DNA of 36,970 bases from Rhodobacteraceae bacterium UBA6141 (GTDB lineage: Bacteria; Pseudomonadota; Alphaproteobacteria; Rhodobacterales; Rhodobacteraceae). Under the pieces are notes generated by a model, which saw only the letters and a list, made by a program, of their open reading frames with translations, did not search any database and was not told the DNA's origin. Within the stretch, counting starts at the first letter, position 1, and every line of letters begins with the position of its first letter. Positions 27,446 through 35,261 of this stretch are shown here, piece by piece. Made by a program: the position numbers and the translations under genes. The stretch spans positions 1-36,970 of the forward strand of contig DIVD01000044.1 in the NCBI GenBank assembly GCA_002423245.1, in the 5' to 3' direction.

Positions 27446-27537
27446 TTGTAAACCAAACGTGAAAAGATGCGTAAGCCCTTTTGTTGGAATAGTTTTTCTG
27501 TGAACCTGTTCACACGCGCATGGGTAATGTTGTAAAC
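27446..27537 (-). promoter_or_regulatory. acs upstream region: CRP-type palindrome flanked by TTGTAAAC direct repeats
   Basis: This is an AT-rich island in the 343-base sulP-acs interval. TGTGAACCTGTTCACA (27499-27514) is an exact TGTGA-N6-TCACA CRP/FNR-family site. TTGTAAAC occurs at 27446-27453 and 27530-27537, 84 bases apart (eight helical turns). On the minus strand, TACAAT (27447-27452) could be a -10 element, which would put the palindrome near -62 to -67, typical of class I activation. E. coli acs is CRP-activated; the protein acting here is unknown. Confidence 0.55.
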
Positions 27538-27691
27538 ACTGGCGCTGCCGCCCCGGTTTGACATGCGAAAACAAGCGATTGCCGGTTCACGCTCGCGCAA
27601 GCCGCGCCGCAGCATTCCATGCCGCGCCATGGCATCGCGCCGGGCCGCGACTCCTGCGCGCCCGGCAAGGTGATTCGGCATCCGGATCGGC

Positions 27692-27706
27692 GCGGGCTCA
27701 GCCCGC
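27692..27706 (-). terminator. Hairpin with the sulP stop codon in its loop
   Basis: A perfect 6-bp stem GCGGGC / GCCCGC carries a 3-base loop that is exactly the sulP stop codon (27698-27700). It could terminate transcription or protect the mRNA end; no T-run follows. A second weak palindrome (ATGCC/GGCAT) lies at 27619-27635. Confidence 0.35.
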
Positions 27707-29383
27707 TGTTTCCCGCGCCGCCGCCAGCGCCGAGTCGATATCGGGCAGGTAACGCGCCAGCGGCTCGCGCACGCCCTGGGCCAGCAGCACCCGCCGCAGC
27801 TCGGCGCTGGTGCCCGTCAGATACAGCACCGCCCCGCGCCGGTGCAGCTTGTGCGCCAGCGTCTCGAAGGCATGGGCGCCGGAACTGTCCAGGAACGGCA
27901 CTCCGGTGAAATCCACCACGAAGGCCCGCGGCCGCGCCGCGATCCGGTCCAGCGCCGAGCCGAGCGTCGCCGCGGCGCCAAAGAAGAACGCGCCCTGCAG
28001 CCGGTAGACCACCACCCCCGGGTCATGGCTTTCGGCGCCATCCCCGTTTTCGGCGCCATCCCCGGCCTCGGCGCCATCCCCGTGCGGCTCGATCCGCGCC
28101 GCGCCGGACATTCGCTGGATGAACACCAGCCCCCCCAGCGCGAAGCCGACCACGATTCCCTCGGTCAGGTCGCGGAACACCACCAGAAGGAAGGTCACGA
28201 TCACCACCATCGCATCCGCGCGCGAGGCGCGGACCAGCCGCGCGAACTCCTCCGTCTCGGCCATGTTCCACGCGACGATGGCCAGCAGCGCCGCCAGCGC
28301 CGCCAGCGGAATGTACGCCGCCAGCGGCGCCGCGATCAGCAGGAAGACCAGCAGGAACAGCGCGTGCAGCATCCCCGAGACCGGCCCCCGGCTGCCGGCC
28401 CGCACATTGGTCGCGGTGCGCGCGATGGTGCCGGTCACGCAGAACCCGCCGAACAGCGCCGAGCCGATATTCGCCACCCCCTGCGCCATCAGCTCGGCGT
28501 TGGACCGGTGCTGCCGCCCGCTCATCCCGTCGGCCACCACCGCGGACAGCAGCGACTCGATCGCCCCCAGCAGCGCGAAGCTCAGCGCATAGGGCAGCGC
28601 CGCGCGCAGCGCCTCCATCGACAGGTCCGGCAGGCCCGGCGCCGGCAGCACCCGCGGCAGGGCGCCGAACCGGCTGCCGATCGTCTCCACCGGCAGCCCC
28701 AGCCCCGCCGCCAGCACCGAGGCGGCGACGATCCCGATCAGCAGGCTCGGCCAGCGCGGAAGCCAGCGCTTGACCGCCTCGATCAGCGCGATGGTCCCGG
28801 CGGCCAGCGCCAGCGCCGCGCCCGAGACGGTGCCCCGCGCCGCCCAGAGCGCCTCCAGCTTCGCGATGATCTCGGCAGGCTCCGGCCCGGCCAGTTGCAG
28901 CCCCAGCAAATCCTTGATCTGGCTGGAAAAGATGATGACCGCGATCCCCGAGGTAAAGCCCACCGTCACCGGATAGGGGATGAACCGGATATAGCTGCCC
29001 AGCCGCAGCGCCCCCGCCGCGATCAGCACGAATCCCGAAAGGAAGGTCGCCAGCAGCAGCCCGCCCACCCCGGTTTGGGCCACGCAGGCCGCCACCAGCA
29101 CGATGAACGCCCCCGCCGGCCCGCCGATCTGGAACCGGCTGCCGCCCAGCAGCGACACCAGGAACCCGCCGACGATCGCGGTATAAAGCCCGCGCTCCGG
29201 CCCGACCCCGCTGGCAATCGCGATCGCCATCGACAGCGGCAGCGCCACGATCGCCACCGTCAGCCCCGCCAGCGCGTCGGCCTTCAGCGCGCCAGGGCCA
29301 TAGCCCTCGCGCAGCACGGTCACCAGCTTGGGAAGATACTGCTCACTGAAAGATGCGGCCTTGCGCCGGCTTGCCTCGTCCAT
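27698..29383 (-). CDS. SulP family inorganic anion transporter with STAS domain
   Basis: This 561-residue inner-membrane transporter of the SulP/SLC26 family (sulfate, bicarbonate or dicarboxylate have been shown in different members; the substrate here is unknown) has ten or more helices. Family strings are DALAGLTVAIVALPLSMAIAIASGVGPERGLYTAIVGGFLVSLLGGSRFQIGGPAGAFIV and IGSALFGGFCVTGTIARTATNVRAGSRGPVSGMLHA. Residues ~450-555 form a STAS domain (VVDFTGVPFLDSSGAHAFETLA), the cytoplasmic regulatory domain. The linker contains three GDGAE repeats from an 18-bp DNA repeat. Start ATG 29383 has no strong ribosome site, so a start some codons inside is possible. Confidence 0.9.
   Translation of the reverse strand: MDEASRRKAASFSEQYLPKLVTVLREGYGPGALKADALAGLTVAIVALPLSMAIAIASGVGPERGLYTAIVGGFLVSLLGGSRFQIGGPAGAFIVLVAACVAQTGVGGLLLATFLSGFVLIAAGALRLGSYIRFIPYPVTVGFTSGIAVIIFSSQIKDLLGLQLAGPEPAEIIAKLEALWAARGTVSGAALALAAGTIALIEAVKRWLPRWPSLLIGIVAASVLAAGLGLPVETIGSRFGALPRVLPAPGLPDLSMEALRAALPYALSFALLGAIESLLSAVVADGMSGRQHRSNAELMAQGVANIGSALFGGFCVTGTIARTATNVRAGSRGPVSGMLHALFLLVFLLIAAPLAAYIPLAALAALLAIVAWNMAETEEFARLVRASRADAMVVIVTFLLVVFRDLTEGIVVGFALGGLVFIQRMSGAARIEPHGDGAEAGDGAENGDGAESHDPGVVVYRLQGAFFFGAAATLGSALDRIAARPRAFVVDFTGVPFLDSSGAHAFETLAHKLHRRGAVLYLTGTSAELRRVLLAQGVREPLARYLPDIDSALAAARETAG
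28031..28084 (-). repeat. Three 18-bp tandem repeats in the SulP linker
   Basis: The core TTCGGCGCCATCCCCG recurs three times with an 18-base period, encoding (GDGAEx) between the membrane part and the STAS domain (about residues 434-451). It keeps frame, so copy number could vary without inactivating the gene. Confidence 0.8.
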
Positions 29384-29486
29384 GATTGCACGCTAGCCAG
29401 AGGTGCCGCGAAATTGCGGTTGTCAGGTCATCCAATGCCGCCAGACTGACCCCCGCCCCCGCGGCTTGTCAAGCAACGAGGCCCCG

Positions 29487-29972
29487 ATGGCAGAGCCTTC
29501 CCCGATCCGCCCCGCGGATGACGAGGCCCGCGCCCTCGTCCGCGACCTTCTCGCCTCCGCCCGCTTCGCCGCGCTCGCCGTGCTCACCCCCGGCAGCGGC
29601 GCGCCCTCCGTCACCCGCATCGCGCTCGGCACCGACGGCGACGGCCTGCCGCTGACGCTGATCTCCGCACTCTCTGCCCATACCGGGGCGCTGCGCGCCG
29701 ATCCCCGCGCCGGGCTTCTGCTGGGCGAGCCCGGCCCGAAAGGCGACCCCCTCGCCTACCCGCGCCTGTCGCTCGACACCGAGGCCGCCTTCATCGACCG
29801 CGTCGGCGCCGAACATGCCGCGCTCCGCGCCCGCTGGCTGGAGAGCCACCCCAAGGCCAGGCTCTACATCGACTTCGCCGATTTCGGCTTCGTCCGCTTT
29901 CGCCCCCTCGGCGCCGCGCTCAATGGCGGCTTCGGCAGGGCCTTCGTGCTCACCCCCGCGGATCTGCGCTGA
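29487..29972 (+). CDS. HugZ-like pyridoxamine-5'-phosphate-oxidase-fold protein
   Basis: This 161-residue cytoplasmic protein has the split-barrel flavin/haem-binding fold (PNPOx-like, HugZ or 'heme iron utilization' subgroup). Typical strings are DDEARALVRDLLASARFAALAVL at the N-terminus, ISALSAHTGALRADPRAGLLLGEPGPKGDPLAYPRLSL (the GEPG…GDPLA…RL core) and the C-terminal YIDFADFGFVRFRPLGAALNGGFGRAFVL. No DUF2470 tail is present, so it is the short form. ATG 29487 follows CGAGG; the in-frame extension upstream (MPRNCG…) is not homologous. Haem degradation versus flavin reductase activity cannot be decided from sequence. Divergent from sulP. Confidence 0.85.
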   Translation: MAEPSPIRPADDEARALVRDLLASARFAALAVLTPGSGAPSVTRIALGTDGDGLPLTLISALSAHTGALRADPRAGLLLGEPGPKGDPLAYPRLSLDTEAAFIDRVGAEHAALRARWLESHPKARLYIDFADFGFVRFRPLGAALNGGFGRAFVLTPADLR

Positions 29973-29979
29973 ACGGCAA

Positions 29980-30003
29980 GGGGCGGCGCCGCAGCACCGC
30001 CCC
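29980..30003 (+). terminator. Hairpin after the HugZ-like gene
   Basis: A 7-bp stem GGGGCGG / CCGCCCC with a 10-base loop starts seven bases after the stop, between two converging genes. It is followed by a C-rich run rather than T's. Terminator role is inferred from position. Confidence 0.45.
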
Positions 30004-30030
30004 CCCCGGACCCTCAGGCAAACCCCTCGG

Positions 30031-30071
30031 TTCGGCCCTCAGTTCGGCCCTCAGTTCGGCCCTCAGTTCGG
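30031..30071. repeat. 12-bp tandem repeat at the 3' end of the beta-helix gene
   Basis: TTCGGCCCTCAG is repeated three times without change and followed by a partial copy (TTCGG). The last full unit contains the stop codon of the minus-strand beta-helix gene; the other units lie in its 3' untranslated region. Each unit holds a TGA on the minus strand, so slippage leaves the protein end unchanged. Confidence 0.85.
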
Positions 30072-32354
30072 GTTGTCCACCCGCACCTTGATCTGCACCC
30101 GCCCCTTGCAGGCCGCCGACCAGTTCACCCGCACCTCCTGTTTCGAGCTGCCCTGCTCCACCGCCACATAGGGCATCTCCGTCACCCGCGCGCCGCTCGC
30201 CGTGGTGATCATCCCCTCCGCGACGACGCTTTCGACGTTCCGCGCCCAGCCCCCGAACGGCATGAACGCGCCCGGAGCCACCGTCCACGTGGCCGCCTCC
30301 GTCGCCTGGTCATGCTGCAGATAGACCGGCGAGGCGGTGACCTGATCCACCGCGGTGAAGGTGTTGTTCTCCACCACCACGTTGCGCATCCGCGCCATGT
30401 CCAGCCCGGCAAAGGTGGTATCCACCCCCTCCACCCGCGTGATCGACCCGTTCAGCGCCTTGAACACGTTGCCGGTCATCGTCAGGCCCTGCACGAAATG
30501 CCCGGTGCCATAGGGCTTGATCACCAGCCAGTTGAACCACGGCGCCACATCGTTGGCGGTAAAGATGTTGCCGGTGATCGTCAGCCCGCCGAAGGAATAC
30601 TGGCTGATGAAGTTCGGCGTCTGCTCATACTCGTTCGTCCACTCCACCACCGAGTTGTCGATGTAGTTGCCGACGATCAGCACCTTGAGGTTGGTCTCCG
30701 CCAGCACCAGCCCGGCGACGCGCAGCCCCGCCGTCTCCTCGTCGCCCTGGAACCAGTGATTGCCCTGGAAGATATGCCCGTTCCCCGCCGCCACCATGAA
30801 ATGCCGGAACCGCACCACCCGGTTGTCGCGGATCTTGGCGTCGTTGGCGTTGATGTTCACCGCGATGCTGGTGCGGTCCTGCGCCCGCAGCGGCATCTCG
30901 TTCGACATCATCTGGCAGCGGTCCAGCAGCAGCGACTGGCAGCCGGAGCCGATCGAGGTGATCCCCCGGTCGCGCGGCCGCACGATCGAGCAGTCGCGCA
31001 CCTGGAAGGTGTCGCCCGTCACCGCCAGCATGATGCAGCTGGCGAACCCGTTGCACAGGAACTCCACATCGTCGATGTTGAAGCGGCTGAGTTGCGAAAA
31101 TCCTGAAAAGTCCAGAATGTACTTGTAGCGGGTGAAGGTGAACACCTGCGTTCCCGATCCGCCATAAAGCGGCTGGCTCAGCGTCAGCGTGCCGGACCCC
31201 AGGTTCTTCGCCGTCACATAGACCTCGCGCCCCACGCCGTTGCCGCTGACCCGCGCGCCCACCGGCACGTTGGCGATATCGGCCACCGCGCTCAGCACCA
31301 CCGGGTTGCCGCTGGAATAGGTCGCCTGGCTCGTCATCACCGTCGGCGCCCAGGCCGGCCCGTCCACCACGTTGAACTGCCCGTTGCGCAGCACGCGGCG
31401 CAGCGCGAAACTGTCCTTGTTGCCCACCGCCGCATGAAGGTCGATCGGCTCCGAGAGCTCGACCCGCCGCCCCTTCATGTCCAGCGAGTCATGGTCGGTG
31501 AAGTTCAGCAGCGCCTGAAACGCCTTCCTGAATCCCAGCACCTCATCGCCGAAGGCGTCGATATAGGTCGGCAGGTCGAAGTTGTGGGCAAGCTGCAGGC
31601 GCGCGGAGTCGGGCATCGTCACCTGCCCCTCGAAGCGGATCGGCGAGCTGATCGTCAGGGTGGAGCCAAGGTAATAGGTTCCCGCCGGCACCAGCACCAC
31701 GCGCCCCGCCGCCGCCGCATCCGCCGCGGCAAAGGCCGGCTGATCGTCGGCGATCCCGTCCCCCTTCGCGCCGTAATCGCGCACGTCCACCACGTCGATC
31801 ATGTCGCGCAGGAAGGCGCCGGTGATGTCCTCGATCTCGATATCGTCGATCCGCACCACGCCGCCATTGCTGCCGGTCAGATCCAGCCCGAAATGCCCGT
31901 AGATCGGCGCCGTGCCCCAGGGCATCGCCACCCCGCCGCGGCTGCCCGATCCGACGATGGCCTGCACCGTCACCACCTCGCCGTAAGCGGTCAGCGCCAC
32001 CTCGGGCGCGGTCTCCACCAGCCCGCCGACATGCACCTCGCCCGCGCCCATCGCATAGCCGGCGATGCGCACCGAGGGCAGGTTGCCGCTGATCGCCTTC
32101 ACCCGCGCGGTGATGCGCAGATAGCATCCCGGCAGCAGCGGCGTCTGGCCCATGAAGCGCAGCTTCTGCGTTGTCGCGGTTTTCAGCAGTTCCAGACAGG
32201 TCCCGAAATCCTGATCCGCCGGCACGATCGCGGCATTCGCCGAACCCGCATAGCTCGCCGATCCGGCGGTGCCGTTCTCGCTCGACCAGACGCCCAGCCC
32301 CGCCTCGAATGCGGGCGGCGTCAGCAGCAGCCCGTCGGTGATCGCCTTGTTCAT
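30063..32354 (-). CDS. Right-handed beta-helix protein with pectate-lyase_3 domain (possible tail-spike)
   Basis: This 763-residue protein has an N-terminal beta-sandwich-like region (1-180, MNKAITDGLLLTPPAFEAGLGVWSSENGTAGSASY). A Pectate_lyase_3-type segment starts near 188 (VDVRDYGAKGDGIADDQPAF, then VLVPAGTYYLGSTLTI), followed by a long right-handed parallel beta-helix with NNTF/GNVF/GNIF-like rungs to about 690 and a short C-terminal beta domain. There is no signal peptide. This architecture is shared by phage tail spikes, polysaccharide-degrading enzymes and a class of alphaproteobacterial proteins; from memory, gene-transfer-agent tail-spike-like genes lie outside the main GTA cluster in Rhodobacter. 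Substrate unknown. ATG 32354 follows AGGGG at seven bases; the open frame upstream is spurious. Confidence 0.82.
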   Translation of the reverse strand: MNKAITDGLLLTPPAFEAGLGVWSSENGTAGSASYAGSANAAIVPADQDFGTCLELLKTATTQKLRFMGQTPLLPGCYLRITARVKAISGNLPSVRIAGYAMGAGEVHVGGLVETAPEVALTAYGEVVTVQAIVGSGSRGGVAMPWGTAPIYGHFGLDLTGSNGGVVRIDDIEIEDITGAFLRDMIDVVDVRDYGAKGDGIADDQPAFAAADAAAAGRVVLVPAGTYYLGSTLTISSPIRFEGQVTMPDSARLQLAHNFDLPTYIDAFGDEVLGFRKAFQALLNFTDHDSLDMKGRRVELSEPIDLHAAVGNKDSFALRRVLRNGQFNVVDGPAWAPTVMTSQATYSSGNPVVLSAVADIANVPVGARVSGNGVGREVYVTAKNLGSGTLTLSQPLYGGSGTQVFTFTRYKYILDFSGFSQLSRFNIDDVEFLCNGFASCIMLAVTGDTFQVRDCSIVRPRDRGITSIGSGCQSLLLDRCQMMSNEMPLRAQDRTSIAVNINANDAKIRDNRVVRFRHFMVAAGNGHIFQGNHWFQGDEETAGLRVAGLVLAETNLKVLIVGNYIDNSVVEWTNEYEQTPNFISQYSFGGLTITGNIFTANDVAPWFNWLVIKPYGTGHFVQGLTMTGNVFKALNGSITRVEGVDTTFAGLDMARMRNVVVENNTFTAVDQVTASPVYLQHDQATEAATWTVAPGAFMPFGGWARNVESVVAEGMITTASGARVTEMPYVAVEQGSSKQEVRVNWSAACKGRVQIKVRVDNPN

Positions 32355-32531
32355 GCAAAACCCCTGTCCATGGCGTGCGCCGCCGGCTCGCCACCCCGGC
32401 CGCGCCGCAAATCCCGTCCGGGGCAGGCGTGCGCCATCGGCGGGCAGTCCACTGCCACCGCAAGATCGCGTCACGCCTGCCACAAGATCGCAGGGCGCCC
32501 ATGCCCTGACCTCGGCAGGGATAGCAATGAT

Positions 32532-32551
32532 CGGTTAATCGCCGTTAACCG
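32532..32551. promoter_or_regulatory. CtrA-like palindrome between the beta-helix and CHAD genes
   Basis: A perfect inverted repeat CGGTTAA-N6-TTAACCG lies in the 310-base divergent interval 32355-32664. It contains TTAA-N6-TTAA; the CtrA consensus is TTAA-N7-TTAA, so the spacer is one base short. It could serve either gene. The remainder of the interval holds the 23-bp duplication and no other feature I can name. Confidence 0.4.
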
Positions 32552-32608
32552 CTGCGCGCGCTGCCCCCTTCCGCCCTGCACCGGGACTCGCGATTGCATC
32601 GCGCCGCC

Positions 32609-32654
32609 GCTGCGCTACGATGCCGGCAAAAGCTGCGCTACGATGCCGGCAAAA
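32609..32654 (+). repeat. Perfect 23-bp tandem duplication directly before the CHAD ribosome site
   Basis: Two identical 23-base units (32609-32631 and 32632-32654) each contain the palindrome TGCCGGCA and a TACGAT hexamer. The second ends in the AAAA that starts the AAAAGGAG ribosome site. A duplicated promoter or operator half is possible. Confidence 0.85.
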
Positions 32655-32664
32655 GGAGTCCGCC

Positions 32665-33546
32665 TTGGCCTACATGTTCGACCTGTCCGATGCGGACGCC
32701 GCCGCCGCCGTGCGCCGCATCGCCGCCGAAGAACTTGCCGCCGCCCTCGCCGACATGGACGATTCCGCGCTCTCCGAAGCGAAGCTGATCCACGAGCTGC
32801 GCAAGCATGTGAAGATGCTCCGCGGCCTGATCCGGCTCGTCCGCCCGAACTTTCCCGGCTACGATCTCGAAAACGCAACGCTCCGCGAAGCGGCGCGCGG
32901 CATCTCCGGCCTGCGCGACGCCGAGGTGCTGCGCGGCACCCTGGAAAGGCTCGCCGCCAAGGCCGCGCCCGAAGCCGGGCCCGCGCTCGACCACCTGCGC
33001 AGCGCCCTCGCCGCGCACCCCGAGGACGCCAGCGAAGATGCCGAGGCGCTGGATCGCTTCCGCCTCGCGATTCAGGGCGTGCTGCTGCGCGTGCCGGACT
33101 GGAGGTTACGGGGCAAAGCTTTCAATCTGCTTGAAGATGGCCTCGCAGCCACTTGGCAGCGCGCCAAAAAATGCCAGCGCCACGCGGCGCGCTCCCCCGA
33201 TGCCGAAGCCATCCACGAATGGCGCAAACGGGTAAAAGACCATTGGTATCAATCGCGTCTGCTCTTGCCGATCTGGCCCGAGGTGATGGCCCCGCACGCC
33301 GCCACCGCCGACGCCATCGGCGAATGGCTGGGCGAGCATCACGACCTCGCCGTGTTCCTCGACCGGCTCGCCGCCGAGCCGATCTCGGCGCCCGACCGGG
33401 ACACGCTGTCAGCCCTCGCCGCCAGGCGCCAGAGAAAGCTGGAGAAAAAGGCTCAGGCGGCCGCCTCGCGCCTGTTTGCCGGCAGCGACCGCGCGCTTCT
33501 GGACCGTTGGGGAACCTGGTGGCAGCTCTGGCAGGAGGGGCGTTAA
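32665..33546 (+). CDS. CHAD domain protein
   Basis: This 293-residue protein consists of a CHAD (conserved histidine alpha-helical domain) with its two four-helix halves. Conserved basic/His segments are LIHELRKHVKMLRGLIRLVRP (first half) and AIHEWRKRVKDHWYQSRLL plus LGEHHDLAVF (second half). CHAD proteins bind inorganic polyphosphate and often localise to polyphosphate granules; no CYTH (triphosphatase) domain or ppk gene is next to it. The start is taken as TTG 32665 because AAGGAG lies six bases before it; the next ATG at 32674 would have a 15-base spacer. The stop codon overlaps that of the converging lysK. Confidence 0.9.
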   Translation: MAYMFDLSDADAAAAVRRIAAEELAAALADMDDSALSEAKLIHELRKHVKMLRGLIRLVRPNFPGYDLENATLREAARGISGLRDAEVLRGTLERLAAKAAPEAGPALDHLRSALAAHPEDASEDAEALDRFRLAIQGVLLRVPDWRLRGKAFNLLEDGLAATWQRAKKCQRHAARSPDAEAIHEWRKRVKDHWYQSRLLLPIWPEVMAPHAATADAIGEWLGEHHDLAVFLDRLAAEPISAPDRDTLSALAARRQRKLEKKAQAAASRLFAGSDRALLDRWGTWWQLWQEGR

Positions 33547-35120
33547 CCCAGTTCCCCCGCCAGCGCCCTCCCGATCAGCGCGACGGTTTCCTCGATGCCG
33601 TAAAGCGCGATGAACCCGCCGAAGCGCGGCCCTTGGCTCGCGCCCAGCAGCACCTCGTAAAGCGCGGTGAACCAGTCGCGCAGCGGCTCGAAGCCGTGGT
33701 CCTTTCCAACAGCGAAAACAAGGCTTTGCAGCGCCTCGGCATCCAGCCCGCCCTGCCAGTCCCGCAGCCGCGCCGCCAGATCCTGCATCGCCGCCCGCTC
33801 GCGTTCGGTCGGCGCGCGGAACACCCGCGTCGGCGCCACGAAGTCGCGAAAATAGCGCAGCGCATAGCCCGCCGCCGCATCCAGATCGGGATTGGCCTCG
33901 GGCGAGGCATCGGGCGCATAGCGCCGGATGAAGCCCCAGAGCCCCGCCTTGTCCTTCGCCCCGGCGACGCTGGCAAGGTTCAGCAGCATCGCGAACGGCA
34001 CGACCATGTGGCTTTCCGGCGGGTTGCCGCCATGGATATGCCAGACCGGATTGGCCAGCCGCGCGTCCAGATCCTGCGCGGGATAAGCCTTCAACTGCTG
34101 GTGATACTCGTCCACCGCCTTCGGAATGACGTCGAAATACAGGCGCTTGGCCGTTTTCGGCTTCTGGTACATGTAATAGCCGAGGCTTTCGGTCGAGGCG
34201 TAGGTCAGCCACTCGTCGATGGTCAGCCCGTTGCCCCTGGACTTGGAGATCTTCTGCCCGTTCTCGTCGAGGAACAGTTCATAGGTGAAGTGCTCGGGCG
34301 CGCGGCCCCCCAGCACCCGGCAGATGCCGTCATAGATCGGCGTGTTGGTGCTGTGGTCCTTGCCATACATCTCGAAATCGACACCCAGCGCCGCCCAGCG
34401 CATCCCGAAATCGGGCTTCCACTGCAACTTGACGTGGCCCCCCGTCACCGGCAGCGTCCACTCGCGCCCGGTCTCGTCATCGAAGGTGATCGTCCCCTCG
34501 CGCGCATCGACATGCTTCATCGGCACATACAGCACCCGCCCGGTCTCGGGATGGATCGGCAGGAAGCACGAATAGGTCTGCTGGCGCTCTTCGCGCAGCG
34601 AGGCGAGCATGATCTCCATGATCGCGTCATAGCGTTCGCAGCACAGCAGCAGCATGTGGTCGAACCTGCCCGCCTTGTAATACTCGGTCGCGCTGGCGAA
34701 TTCGTACTCGAAGCCGAAGGTGTCCAGAAACCGGCGCAACATGGCGTTGTTGTGATCGCCGAAGCTGGGATATTCGCCAAACGGGTCCGGCACCGAGGTG
34801 AGCGGGCGCTGCAGATGTTCGCGCAGCATCTCGGGGGCGGGCACGTTGTCGGGCACCTTGCGCATCCCGTCCATATCGTCCGAAAAGCACAGAAGCCGGG
34901 TCGGGATGTCGGAAATCACCTCGAAGGCGCGGCGGATCATCGTGGTGCGCTGCACCTCGCCGAAGGTGCCGATATGCGGCAGGCCCGAGGGGCCATAGCC
35001 GGTCTCGAACAGCACATGGCCCTTCTCGGGCGCCTTCTTTTCATAGCGTTTCAGCACGCGGCGCGCTTCCTCGAAAGGCCAGGCTCTGGAGTTCATGGCG
35101 GCGTCGCGCAGCGTCGTCAT
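33543..35120 (-). CDS. lysK: Lysyl-tRNA synthetase, class I
   Basis: This 525-residue class I LysRS is the archaeal-type enzyme used by many alphaproteobacteria instead of class II LysS. The HIGH-equivalent is PHIGTFGEV (HIG at 49-51) and the KMSKS-equivalent is KISKS (290-294) in GQKISKSRGNGLT. Other typical segments are VLFETGYGPSGLP, LLCFSDDMDGMRKVP, HNNAMLRRFLDTFGFEYEF and YGKDHSTNTPIYDGI. ATG 35120 (MTTLRDAAMNSRAWPFEEARR) fits the family and has GAAGG ten bases upstream; ATG 35129 is a near alternative. A palindrome AGGGGCGC-G-GCGCCCCT (35139-35155) lies in the leader and could fold in the mRNA. Confidence 0.95.
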   Translation of the reverse strand: MTTLRDAAMNSRAWPFEEARRVLKRYEKKAPEKGHVLFETGYGPSGLPHIGTFGEVQRTTMIRRAFEVISDIPTRLLCFSDDMDGMRKVPDNVPAPEMLREHLQRPLTSVPDPFGEYPSFGDHNNAMLRRFLDTFGFEYEFASATEYYKAGRFDHMLLLCCERYDAIMEIMLASLREERQQTYSCFLPIHPETGRVLYVPMKHVDAREGTITFDDETGREWTLPVTGGHVKLQWKPDFGMRWAALGVDFEMYGKDHSTNTPIYDGICRVLGGRAPEHFTYELFLDENGQKISKSRGNGLTIDEWLTYASTESLGYYMYQKPKTAKRLYFDVIPKAVDEYHQQLKAYPAQDLDARLANPVWHIHGGNPPESHMVVPFAMLLNLASVAGAKDKAGLWGFIRRYAPDASPEANPDLDAAAGYALRYFRDFVAPTRVFRAPTERERAAMQDLAARLRDWQGGLDAEALQSLVFAVGKDHGFEPLRDWFTALYEVLLGASQGPRFGGFIALYGIEETVALIGRALAGELG

Positions 35121-35261
35121 CTTCGGCATACCTTCGCCAGGGGCGCGGCGCCCCTTGCGCCGACCGTCCACCCTGACCAGCCCCACCTATTGAACAGGGC
35201 CGGTATCGTCAATAATCTCGGTCCTGCCCGGATCGCGGGCCTTGATTGCAGGATCGTTCCG

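Noticed and set aside
30031..30071. CRISPR-like array
   Set aside because: 12-base units are contiguous with no spacers.
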